A stretch of DNA of 64,000 nt from Bifidobacterium ramosum. Its GTDB lineage: Bacteria; Actinomycetota; Actinomycetes; Actinomycetales; Bifidobacteriaceae. The notes beneath the pieces were generated by a model, which was not told the DNA's origin, did no database searches, and was given only the letters and a program-made list of their open reading frames with translations. The stretch spans positions 107,256 to 171,255 of the forward strand of contig NZ_WBSM01000008.1 in NCBI RefSeq assembly GCF_009299505.1, in the 5' to 3' direction. Shown piece after piece: positions 8,339 through 16,627 of the stretch (positions are counted from its first letter, which is position 1; every line of letters begins with the position of its first letter). Position numbers and translations under genes: made by a program.

Positions 8339-8818
8339 TTATTCGACCGGCTTGGCTTCCTTGATGGTCACGCTGATGGTGCGGCCGTTCGGAGCCTGAT
8401 AGCTCACGGCATCGCCGACCTTGGCGCCCATGATGGCCTTGCCGATCGGCGAATCCTCGCTCAGCACGTCGTAGTCGGTGACGGCGGCCATGTCGCGCGC
8501 GCCGAGCACGTACGTCATCTCGTTGCCGGCCAGTTCGATGGTCACCAGCGAACCGTTGCCGACGGTGCCGGCCTTCGGCGCCTCGACGATCTTCGCGTTG
8601 CGCAGCTTGACGATGAGCTCGTTGATACGGCCCTCGTTCTTGCTCTGCTCCTCGCGCGCGGCCTGATATCCGCCGTTTTCGGACAGATCGCCTTCGGCGC
8701 GGGCCGCGGCGATGCGCTTGGTGATCTCGTCGCGATACTGGCCCTCACGATAGGCGAGCTCGTCCTTCAGCTTGTCGAACGCGTCCTGCGTCAACGGCAC
8801 GACTTTTTCTTCACCCAT
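8339..8818 (-). CDS. greA: Transcription elongation factor GreA
   Basis: A 159-residue protein of normal GreA length. An N-terminal coiled coil (DAFDKLKDELAYREGQYRDEI and RIAAARAEGDLSENGGYQAAREEQ) carries the acidic tip residues (EGDLSEN) that insert into the RNA polymerase secondary channel and trigger cleavage of backtracked RNA. The C-terminal globular domain has VTDYDVLSEDSPIGKAIMGAKVGDAVSY. AGGAGG lies four bases before the ATG. It follows the FKBP gene by 31 bases, so the two are probably co-transcribed. Confidence 0.97.
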   Translation of the reverse strand: MGEEKVVPLTQDAFDKLKDELAYREGQYRDEITKRIAAARAEGDLSENGGYQAAREEQSKNEGRINELIVKLRNAKIVEAPKAGTVGNGSLVTIELAGNEMTYVLGARDMAAVTDYDVLSEDSPIGKAIMGAKVGDAVSYQAPNGRTISVTIKEAKPVE

Positions 8819-8849
8819 GATTCCTCCTTAATATCGTCGATATCGTCGG

Positions 8850-9254
8850 TCAACGGGTCGAAATGATGTCGATCACGAACACGAGCGTATCACCGCCGCC
8901 GATGCCGGCCTGCGGGACGCCGCGCGAACCGTAGCCGTACTCCGGCGGGATGGACACGACCAGACGAGAGCCGACGTTATGGCCCGGCACAGTCTGGTCC
9001 CAGCCCTTGATGACCTGGCCGACGCCGATGCCGAAGCTGGCCGGCTGGTGACGGTCGAAGCTCGAATCGAACGGCTCGCTCTTGCCCCACACGACGCCGT
9101 GGTAGTTCACGGTGACGGTGTCGCCGCGGCGCACGATCGGGCCGTCGCCCTCGACGAGCTCCACGGACTTGAGGCCGGCCGGGGCGTCGCCCTCGAATTC
9201 GATGACCGGCGTCGCGCCGAATTCGGCGTTGACCTTGGGCATGTTCGCTGCCAT
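8850..9254 (-). CDS. FKBP-type peptidyl-prolyl cis-trans isomerase
   Basis: A 134-residue cytosolic FKBP that interconverts cis and trans prolyl bonds. The FKBP core shows VTVNYHGVVWGKSEPFDSSFDR, GVGQVIKGWDQTVPGHNVGSR and the closing PPEYGYGSRGVPQAGIGGGDTLVFVIDII. The start at 9254 is fixed by GGAGGGAACAT directly upstream; the longer frame to 9350 has no ribosome site. There is no signal peptide or lipobox. It is the first gene of a likely two-gene unit with greA. Confidence 0.94.
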   Translation of the reverse strand: MAANMPKVNAEFGATPVIEFEGDAPAGLKSVELVEGDGPIVRRGDTVTVNYHGVVWGKSEPFDSSFDRHQPASFGIGVGQVIKGWDQTVPGHNVGSRLVVSIPPEYGYGSRGVPQAGIGGGDTLVFVIDIISTR

Positions 9255-9403
9255 ATGTTCCCTCCTGATTGGACCGATTGAACGCACAATGTGCATCAGG
9301 ATACTCGGTGATGCCCGGCCGCGCAAGCGTTCGCACACGTCGCCGGACACGGTTCCGACGTGCGCGGCGCGGCGTCTCGTCCGTCACGCGGCGGCGTCGC
9401 CGG

Positions 9404-9970
9404 TCACGACAGCGCGGACAGCGTCATCCCGTACACGATGCCGCCGAGCACGGCGAACACCAGCGTGGCGACGCCCACGGCGATCACCGCCGTGCGGCGC
9501 TCCGCCACGCGCTGCGGCAGGATCGCACCGAAGAAGAACGCGACGAATCCCGCGGCCGCGCAGTTGACGCCGATGCCGAACCTGGCGGCACCGGTCAGCG
9601 CCACGCCGTGGGCCGGCACGATGATCGAGTCGATCACCGCCGGGTAGACGGCGCACCCCCACGCGGCGAACCCGATCAGGCCCGCCAACGCGTAGACGAA
9701 CGGCAGCAACTTGGGAATGTCCAGCCTCGCGGTGAGCGACTCGACGGCCCACAGCAGCACGAATCCGACCGTGTACGTGAACGCGACCGCGAACAGGTCC
9801 GCGACGAGGAACCACGGCAGCGCGGTGAACGCGTTGCCGGACATCATCACATAGATCGGCGTGCTCACCAGCTCGCACACGCACATCGCCGCGGCGATGA
9901 CGATCGCCTGCACGAGCATCGTGGGCAGGCTGTCCTTCGATTCACGGCTTACGTCCATCCAACCGGCCAT
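9404..9970 (-). CDS. Five- to six-helix membrane protein of unknown function
   Basis: A 188-residue protein made almost entirely of membrane helices: AIVIAAAMCVCELVSTPIYVMM, WFLVADLFAVAFTYTVGFVLLWAV, LLPFVYALAGLIGFAAWGCAVYPAVI, GIGVNCAAAGFVAFFFGAIL and VIAVGVATLVFAVLGGIVYG. I do not recognise the family. The topology is reminiscent of small integral components such as ECF-transporter S units, but no motif supports this. AAGGAACGAACAGC provides a ribosome site for the ATG at 9970. It lies between tRNA-Leu and the FKBP gene on the same strand, about 95 bases after the tRNA. Confidence 0.7.
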   Translation of the reverse strand: MAGWMDVSRESKDSLPTMLVQAIVIAAAMCVCELVSTPIYVMMSGNAFTALPWFLVADLFAVAFTYTVGFVLLWAVESLTARLDIPKLLPFVYALAGLIGFAAWGCAVYPAVIDSIIVPAHGVALTGAARFGIGVNCAAAGFVAFFFGAILPQRVAERRTAVIAVGVATLVFAVLGGIVYGMTLSALS

Positions 9971-10065
9971 GCTGTTCGTTCCTTTACCTCATGTGGCCGC
10001 ATGCGCGGCCTTCCGCAACAACGCGGGCCAGTCTATCGGCCAAAAGAAAACCGAATGTTTCAAGG

Positions 10066-10144
10066 TGCCCCTGGCGGGACTCGAACCCGCAAGCCGAAGC
10101 GATCGATTTTAAGTCGACTGCGTATACCATTTCGCCACAGGGGC
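10066..10144 (-). tRNA. tRNA-Leu (anticodon UAA)
   Basis: On the minus strand the acceptor stem GCCCCTG pairs with CAGGGGC, the anticodon arm reads GTCGA-CTTAAAA-TCGAT with anticodon TAA, the T arm is GCGGG-TTCGAGT-CCCGC, and the variable region contains a short GC-TTCG-GC stem as expected for class II tRNA. The discriminator is A and CCA is not encoded. It decodes UUA/UUG leucine codons. Confidence 0.95.
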
Positions 10145-10180
10145 GTCGGCCGCGCGAACGGCCAACCGTTTTATTGTACG

Positions 10181-11188
10181 CTATCGCGCGAGCAGACGGC
10201 GCCCATAGTCGAGGACGATGCCGTCGAGCAGCCCGTGTTCGCTGGAGACGAACGTGTCGATGGCCTCGCCGTGGTCGGCTTCGGCGGCCGCCGACACCTT
10301 GGCGAGCACGCGGTTCCACACCAGCGCGCCGCCGCCGACGACGTCGATGCGCCCGGGGTGGATGGTCTTGTATTCGCGCCGTTCCGCGCGCGTCATGCGC
10401 AGGAACCGGTCGTCGACGGCGTAGGCGTCCGCGTAGCTCAGCCGCACTCCGTCCACGGCGCGGTGGTCGTATTCCTTGAGTCCCAGAGCAAGGGCGGTCA
10501 TGGTGGTGACGGTGCCCGACACGCCGATGATCGTGCGCGTCCTGCCGGCCGGCACCGTGCGGAACGCCTCGTCGATGTGCGCGTCGATGTCGGCGACGGC
10601 CGCGTCGATCTCGGCCTGCGTGGGCGGATCGGTGTGCAGGTGCCGTTCGGTCATGCGCACCGATCCGATGTTCATGGAATACGCGGCCTCGACGCGCGTG
10701 TCGGGCGCGTGCACGCCGTCGCCGCCGAGCACGAGTTCGGTGGAGCCGCCGCCGAGGTCGACCACCAGATATGGCGCGGCGAGGTCGTGGCGCGGCACGA
10801 CGCTGGTGGCACCGAGGAAGCTCAGGTCGGCCTCTTCGGTGCCGGGGATGACTTCGGGGCGCACGCCGAGGATCTGCTCGATCCCGTCCTCGAACTCCTC
10901 GCGGTTGGCGGCGTCGCGCGTGGCGGACGTGGCGACGAACCGCAGGCCGTCCACCGGATGCTCGGCGAGGATGCCGGCGAACTCGCGGGCCGCCGCGTAG
11001 GCGCGCTCCAGCGCCTCGTCGGCGAACCGGTGCGTCTTGTCGACGTCCTGGCCGAGCCGGATCACGCGCAGCGTGCGCGGCACGATGTCGTGCATGCCGT
11101 CCGCGTCGACGCGGGCGATCTTCAGTCGGATCGAATTGGTGCCGCAGTCGATGCCGGCCACGGTCACCGCACGTTTGTCGTCGCTCAT
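10181..11188 (-). CDS. ppx: Ppx/GppA exopolyphosphatase-type phosphatase
   Basis: A 335-residue member of the ASKHA-fold Ppx/GppA family that hydrolyses polyphosphate or pppGpp. Visible motifs are the phosphate-1 loop GIDCGTNSIRL (~13-23), FVATSATRDA, EEADLSFLGA and the phosphate-2 loop VVDLGGGSTELV (~143-154), then GVSGTVTTM. It has only the two-domain core, like mycobacterial Ppx1/Ppx2, so the polyP or pppGpp preference cannot be told. The ATG at 11188 follows GGGGAG; the very long upstream extension of this frame runs through two other genes and is an artefact. It is third in a likely unit divIC-DUF501-ppx. Confidence 0.92.
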   Translation of the reverse strand: MSDDKRAVTVAGIDCGTNSIRLKIARVDADGMHDIVPRTLRVIRLGQDVDKTHRFADEALERAYAAAREFAGILAEHPVDGLRFVATSATRDAANREEFEDGIEQILGVRPEVIPGTEEADLSFLGATSVVPRHDLAAPYLVVDLGGGSTELVLGGDGVHAPDTRVEAAYSMNIGSVRMTERHLHTDPPTQAEIDAAVADIDAHIDEAFRTVPAGRTRTIIGVSGTVTTMTALALGLKEYDHRAVDGVRLSYADAYAVDDRFLRMTRAERREYKTIHPGRIDVVGGGALVWNRVLAKVSAAAEADHGEAIDTFVSSEHGLLDGIVLDYGRRLLAR

Positions 11189-11235
11189 GGCAATCACTCC
11201 CCTTGCCTGTGGTATCTTTCGCCGCCTGTCGCCGG

Positions 11236-11883
11236 TCACTCGCCGTCCACCGTGCACCGGCACACGGACGGGCTGAATTCGCCGGCGATGCGCGCCAGCG
11301 TCAGGTCGCCGATCGGGTTGGCGCCCTCGCCCATCACCAAGGTCTGCGCGAGCAGCGCGTGGAGGCATTTGACGCGCACGGGCATGCCGCCGGCGCTGGT
11401 GCCGGCGATGTGCTCCTCGCCGTCGCCGAGCCGCACGGCGAGTTCGTGGCGGAACGCCAGGTACAGCAGGTGGGCGCGCTCGTAGGCGGCGCGCACGTCG
11501 GCGTCCGAGGCCAGCAGCTCGTTGTACTCGCGCATCACGCCGTCGGCCTCGACGTGGGACACGGCCTTGACGGCCTCCGGGCCGGTCAGGTAGCACGTGG
11601 TCGGGAACGGGACGCCGCCCGGCAGCACCGGACGCGTGACCACGGCGAGCGGGCGGCCGCAGACGCACCGCGCACCGACCGCGACCATGCCGCGCGGGTA
11701 GCGACCGAGCTGCCGTTCGACGATCGCGATGTCGTCGTCGGTCGCCGGGTATTCCAGACACCGGTCGACCAGCCGTCTGGCCTGATCGATGATCGTCTGG
11801 TCGATGGCCTGCGTCCCGCTGGTCTCCGTGGCCGGTCGCCGGACCTGCTCGGCCGTTGCCGTGGGCGTCTCCTGCTGTGTCAC
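11236..11883 (-). CDS. DUF501 family protein
   Basis: A 215-residue protein of the actinobacterial DUF501 family: DIAIVERQLGRYPRGMVAVGARCVCGRPLAVVTRP near residues 52-85 and FPTTCYLTGPEAVKAVSHVEADGVM near 92-117, then a His/Arg-rich helix (RAHLLYLAFRHELAV). Cysteines in CVCG and later CLH and CRC may bind metal. Its biochemical role is unknown; across actinobacteria it is found between a septum-formation protein and Ppx/GppA, exactly as here. It starts with GTG that overlaps the stop of the preceding gene (GTGA), indicating translational coupling. Confidence 0.88.
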   Translation of the reverse strand: MTQQETPTATAEQVRRPATETSGTQAIDQTIIDQARRLVDRCLEYPATDDDIAIVERQLGRYPRGMVAVGARCVCGRPLAVVTRPVLPGGVPFPTTCYLTGPEAVKAVSHVEADGVMREYNELLASDADVRAAYERAHLLYLAFRHELAVRLGDGEEHIAGTSAGGMPVRVKCLHALLAQTLVMGEGANPIGDLTLARIAGEFSPSVCRCTVDGE

Positions 11884-12578
11884 TGCTGATCCTCCGTGCT
11901 GTCGGCGCCGTCGGCGCCATTGGTCGTGGACGTGGACGCGTCGTCGTTGTCCTTGGACGAGTTCGACGAGCTCGTATCGTTGTCGCCGTCCGCCTTTTCG
12001 AACGAATATGCCAGCTCACTGTACCAAGGCAACGCCTTTTTGTCATCGCCGGCCGTGGCTTCGCCGTCGGCCGAGTCGGTTGTGGAGCCGGTGACGGCTT
12101 CGGGATGTTCGACATGCACGACCTGCTCCCCCGGGAACACGAAGCCGAGTTTCTCGCGCGCCTGCGCGGCGACGTACGCCTTGTCGTTCCAGCGGGCGAT
12201 GCTGTTCTCGAGTTCCCGCTTCTGCGCGATCAGCGAGGCCTCCTCGCGTTTGAGCCCGTTGAGTTCGGACAGGTTGATCGCGTACGTGTAGAACGTGGAC
12301 AGCAGTTGGATGGAGCCGAGCGCGACGATGAACAGCGCGATGAAGAAGACGATCGGCCCGCTGCTGCGCGTGCGGGCCTTCGTGGTGCGGGCGGAGCCGC
12401 GCGCGGATGCCGACGGGCGGCGCGGGGCGGCGGTCTTGGATGCCGACCGCGACGCCGACGAACGGTCCGCGGCATGCCGGTCCGATGCCCTGTCGCGCGC
12501 AGCGCGCGACGTGTGCGTCATACGGTTGCGTTTGCCGCCGGTTCCCGTCGATGTTCCCTTGCCTGATCGTACGCCCAT
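11880..12578 (-). CDS. Septum formation initiator (DivIC/FtsB family)
   Basis: FtsB/DivIC proteins are small bitopic division proteins that couple FtsQ to FtsW/FtsI. Here a basic, Ser/Ala/Arg-rich cytosolic tail is followed by one membrane helix (IVFFIALFIVALGSIQLLSTFY), a coiled coil (LSELNGLKREEASLIAQKRELENSI) and the family signature AYVAAQAREKLGFVFPGE. The C-terminus adds ~70 acidic/Ser-rich residues. The start is unsure: 12602 lies inside the eno terminator, 12578 and 12521 (MTHTSR) are both possible and neither has a clear ribosome site. It is directly downstream of eno and couples to the DUF501 gene. Confidence 0.87.
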   Translation of the reverse strand: MGVRSGKGTSTGTGGKRNRMTHTSRAARDRASDRHAADRSSASRSASKTAAPRRPSASARGSARTTKARTRSSGPIVFFIALFIVALGSIQLLSTFYTYAINLSELNGLKREEASLIAQKRELENSIARWNDKAYVAAQAREKLGFVFPGEQVVHVEHPEAVTGSTTDSADGEATAGDDKKALPWYSELAYSFEKADGDNDTSSSNSSKDNDDASTSTTNGADGADSTEDQQ

Positions 12579-12583
12579 AGGCA

Positions 12584-12623
12584 ATAAAAATACCCGCCGC
12601 ATTCGACGGACGAATGCGGCGGG
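12584..12623 (-). terminator. Rho-independent terminator of eno
   Basis: CCCGCCGCATTCG (12593-12605) pairs perfectly with CGAATGCGGCGGG (12611-12623), loop of five, followed on the minus strand by a T-run (12586-12590). Confidence 0.9.
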
Positions 12624-12681
12624 CGATGATCGCTACGCGATGGTCACGACACGCGACGCGTCATGGCCTCGCGATGCCGAC

Positions 12682-14016
<1,335 letters not shown>

Positions 14017-14066
14017 TTAAGAATACCGGGATTGATGGACGACGCGCAAGATCGCGCGACACGAAT

Positions 14067-14082
14067 ATGTGAGCGCTCACAT
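14067..14082. promoter_or_regulatory. LacI-family-type operator upstream of eno
   Basis: ATGTGAGCGCTCACAT is a perfect 16-base palindrome and equals the ideal LacI/GalR-family core (TGTGAGCGCTCACA). It is 87 bases upstream of the eno start codon. In bifidobacteria a LacI-family global regulator (AraQ) has been described as acting on central carbohydrate genes; assignment of this site to it is my inference. Confidence 0.65.
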
Positions 14083-14221
14083 CATTGGCGTGCCGCCATC
14101 CTGCCGGCCATCCGCCATTCACGTCCCGTTCATGTTCGCCGTCCGTGCGCCGCCGTGCGCCTACGTTTCACACCGCGCGGACTACGTCATCCGCAAGTCT
14201 CGCCCGGTCGCACGGACCACG

Positions 14222-14791
14222 TCACAGGATCTGTTCCATGCCGATCTTATACGGCGTCAGTCCCATCCGCTCGTAGAACGCCTGCGCGCCCGGATTGCAC
14301 GACCACACGTTGAGCGTCACGTTGTAGCAGCCGGAGTCTCGCGCGACATCGAGCACATGCCAGTACAGCGCGGTGCCGACGTGCCGGCCGCGGGCCGCCT
14401 CGTCCACGCAGATGTCGTCGATGTACAGCGTCGTGATGTCGGTGAGGATATGGCTGTGCTCATGCCGCTCGAAGATGCAGAACGCGTAGCCGTACAGCGT
14501 CGCGTCGTCGGCGGCGAACATGCCGAACACCGGGGTGTCGTCATTGGCGAGGATGCTGGCCAGTTCGTCGTCCGTGTACTTGGTGACGCCGGTGTTGAAC
14601 AGGTCCGGGCGGCCACGGTGGTGGACCTCCAGCACCTCGCGCAGCAGCCTGTGCAGCTGCGGGATGTCGCGCGGCTCGGCGCGGCGGATGTGCATGCCGG
14701 CCGCGACTGGCCGCGGCTCGACGTTTCCGCCGTTGTCGCCGGCTTCGTTGATCTCGTCGGTCTCGTTGATCGCATCGGGTTCGTTGCTCAT
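14222..14791 (-). CDS. GNAT N-acetyltransferase
   Basis: A 189-residue acetyl-CoA-dependent acyltransferase. After a ~30-residue acidic tail, the GNAT fold begins at MHIRRAEPRDIPQLHRLL. The core strand and acetyl-CoA loop are seen in LYIDDICVDEAARGRHVGTALYWHVLDVAR (R-x-x-x-x-G-x-A) and the C-terminal NVWSCNPGAQAFYERMGL is typical. The acceptor (amine, peptide or antibiotic) cannot be inferred. It is divergent from the lipoprotein gene across a short region holding a palindrome. Confidence 0.88.
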   Translation of the reverse strand: MSNEPDAINETDEINEAGDNGGNVEPRPVAAGMHIRRAEPRDIPQLHRLLREVLEVHHRGRPDLFNTGVTKYTDDELASILANDDTPVFGMFAADDATLYGYAFCIFERHEHSHILTDITTLYIDDICVDEAARGRHVGTALYWHVLDVARDSGCYNVTLNVWSCNPGAQAFYERMGLTPYKIGMEQIL

Positions 14792-14802
14792 AACCGTCCA
14801 GT

Positions 14803-14819
14803 GTAATGCGTGGCATTAC
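14803..14819. promoter_or_regulatory. Short palindrome between divergent genes
   Basis: GTAATGC and GCATTAC separated by GTG form a perfect 7+7 inverted repeat 12 bases upstream of the GNAT start and 86 bases before the lipoprotein start. It is a candidate operator; no regulator is known. Confidence 0.4.
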
Positions 14820-14904
14820 GGACGCTCGCCCCGGCACCGTGGTCGGCGGACAATGGAAGACAGGAAGGGACCCATACCGGGTTCCGCGGGACGAAGGAGT
14901 CGTC

Positions 14905-15957
14905 ATGAACAACCTCACCGCACGTTCGTCGCATATCGTCCGTACCATCGCCGCACTGACCGTGACGCTGCTGTGCGCCGGGCTTGCCGGCTGCGGCACG
15001 CCGTCCGCCACACCGTCGCGGACCGGCACGGCCACCGGCACCGCATGCCAGGGCCGCGATTCGCAGGCGCAATACGACTGGCCGTGGTACGACTCGATCG
15101 AGGACCTGACGGCGTCGTCCGACCGGATCGTCTACGCACGCATCACCTCATGCACCCAGCCACCCAAGCAGGACACCGGCTATGACACCACGATCACGGC
15201 CGAAGTGCTCGGCGCCGTCAACGGCAATGACGAGGACTCCACGGACGGGCTGCCGCAATCCGGAGACGTCATCAGCATGCACGGCTATACCGCCTCCGGC
15301 TCCGACGCAGGCAAGCTCGCCGTCGGCGGCGAGTACGTGTTCTTCCTCTCCTATCACGACGGCACGTACGCACAGCTGACGCCCGCGCTCAGCACGTTCG
15401 AGGTGAAGGACGCCAACCGGAACACGCCGACGAACATCCGCAACGCGGACGGATCGTTCCCGCTGTCCGCAGCGATCGCCGTCAAGCTCGGCGTCGCGGA
15501 TGAGCACAAATTGACCGTGTCCGAGCCGGTCAGCGACGACGACGTCAGACGCATGGCCGCCGTCAACCGGGCGGTCGGATTCGACGACGACATGATGCAC
15601 GACGACGATGCCGATGTGGTCAATTCGTCGAAGGCGTCGTGGTGGTCGACGGCCACCGTGGACCAGGACGGCAACGCCGTGCCGCCGGCCGCGACCGCCA
15701 CCATGTCGCTGGCCCCGGTGCCGGTCGGCAAGTACCGGCTGACGATGGTCTGCTCCGGCACCGGCAGCTTCGACGCCGAACTGACCATCGACGAAGCACA
15801 CACGCAGCACCGGACGATCAGCTGCACGCCGGACGGCGTGGCGAGCGGCGTCATCGACATGACCGTCGCCGACGCCGGCGAGAAGAGCTGGATTCGCTTC
15901 ACACCGACCGACAGCACCAAGGCGGCCGGCGGATTCCGGTTCGACAAGGTCGGCTGA
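14905..15957 (+). CDS. Secreted lipoprotein of unknown function
   Basis: A 350-residue exported protein. The ATG at 14905 follows GAAGGAG and opens a lipoprotein signal: short N-terminus, hydrophobic IAALTVTLLCAGLAGC with lipobox LAGC. The mature part starts with a Thr/Ser-rich linker. A middle segment (SSDRIVYARITSC, TTITAEVLGAVNG, VGGEYVFFL) looks like an OB-fold or secretion-associated beta domain, and the C-terminal ~90 residues (KYRLTMVCSGTGSFDAELTI, SGVIDMTVADAGEKSWIRFTP) resemble a small beta-sandwich. I do not recognise the family. It ends at a strong terminator shared with the convergent lipoprotein gene. Confidence 0.75.
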   Translation: MNNLTARSSHIVRTIAALTVTLLCAGLAGCGTPSATPSRTGTATGTACQGRDSQAQYDWPWYDSIEDLTASSDRIVYARITSCTQPPKQDTGYDTTITAEVLGAVNGNDEDSTDGLPQSGDVISMHGYTASGSDAGKLAVGGEYVFFLSYHDGTYAQLTPALSTFEVKDANRNTPTNIRNADGSFPLSAAIAVKLGVADEHKLTVSEPVSDDDVRRMAAVNRAVGFDDDMMHDDDADVVNSSKASWWSTATVDQDGNAVPPAATATMSLAPVPVGKYRLTMVCSGTGSFDAELTIDEAHTQHRTISCTPDGVASGVIDMTVADAGEKSWIRFTPTDSTKAAGGFRFDKVG

Positions 15958-15975
15958 CAGCTGAGCGCATACGAC

Positions 15976-16012
15976 GAAAGGGCCGCCTCCCCTATCGAGA
16001 GACGGCCCTTTC
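15976..16012. terminator. Bidirectional terminator
   Basis: GAAAGGGCCG (15976-15985) pairs with CGGCCCTTTC (16003-16012). It lies between two convergent lipoprotein genes, with T-rich ends in both directions. Confidence 0.75.
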
Positions 16013-16045
16013 GCATGGGTCATGACGACGACCGACGCCGGCGCG

Positions 16046-16621
16046 TCAGTCGATTTCCATCACATAATCCCACCCCGCGGCGGAGTTGCCACCGTCAGGA
16101 CGGAACCGCAGCAGGCCTTCGCCGCTCGGTGCCGTGGTGCGCAGCTCGACCTTCACCTGCTGCCCCGGAGCAAGCTCCTTGGGCAGGGCCGGCGACGGGA
16201 TGAGCACATGAGTGGCGCCGCCGTTGTCGAGCACGTCGAAGACGCTCTTCGACAGCGAGACCGTGGCGCCGCCCTGTTTCGCGGTGTTGGTGATGGTGGC
16301 GGTGAACGTCGCCGGAACCGCGTCGTCGCTCACCTTGCCGGTGCTCGGATAGGACGGGCCGTCGATGTCGATGCGCACCTCGCCCTTGTCCTTGCCCATC
16401 GAAACGTTCACCGGGCTGCCCGGGAATGACAGCGCTGGATTGCCGACGCTGCCGTTCGCGATCGACGAGTTTCCGCTGTATTTGGCGAGGTAGCCGGGCA
16501 TGCTGCCGATGCTGTCGGCCACCGACGTGGATGACGGGGTGGAGCCGCATGCGGCCAGCATGCTCACGACGGCGATCGCACCGAGTGTCAGTCCGACTGT
16601 CTTACGGATTGCGTTGCGCAT
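16046..16621 (-). CDS. Lipoprotein of unknown function
   Basis: A 191-residue predicted lipoprotein with signal KTVGLTLGAIAVVSMLAAC (lipobox LAAC, cysteine ~25). The mature domain has alternating beta-strand patterns (VRIDIDGPSYPSTGKVSDD, FTATITNTAKQGGATVSLS, VKVELRTTAPSGEGLLRF), as in a small immunoglobulin-like or DUF4352-type fold; this is inferred from pattern only. It begins six bases after the end of the phosphoesterase gene, with GAGGCG as a ribosome site inside that gene's end, so the two are co-transcribed and may act together at the cell surface. Confidence 0.75.
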   Translation of the reverse strand: MRNAIRKTVGLTLGAIAVVSMLAACGSTPSSTSVADSIGSMPGYLAKYSGNSSIANGSVGNPALSFPGSPVNVSMGKDKGEVRIDIDGPSYPSTGKVSDDAVPATFTATITNTAKQGGATVSLSKSVFDVLDNGGATHVLIPSPALPKELAPGQQVKVELRTTAPSGEGLLRFRPDGGNSAAGWDYVMEID

Positions 16622-16627
16622 GGTCGA

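Noticed and set aside
10066..10144. tRNA with unusual short length as a pseudo-tRNA
   Set aside because: All stems pair well and the anticodon loop is normal; the variable arm is merely short for a leucine tRNA.
11189..12115. N-terminal extension of the Ppx frame across DUF501 and divIC
   Set aside because: The extension is Arg/Pro/Thr-rich, overlaps two recognised genes on the same strand in another frame, and the internal ATG at 11188 has a good ribosome site and the correct family start.
12579..12602. divIC/ftsB start at 12602
   Set aside because: This start lies inside the stem of the eno terminator; 12578 or 12521 is more plausible, though neither has a clear ribosome site.
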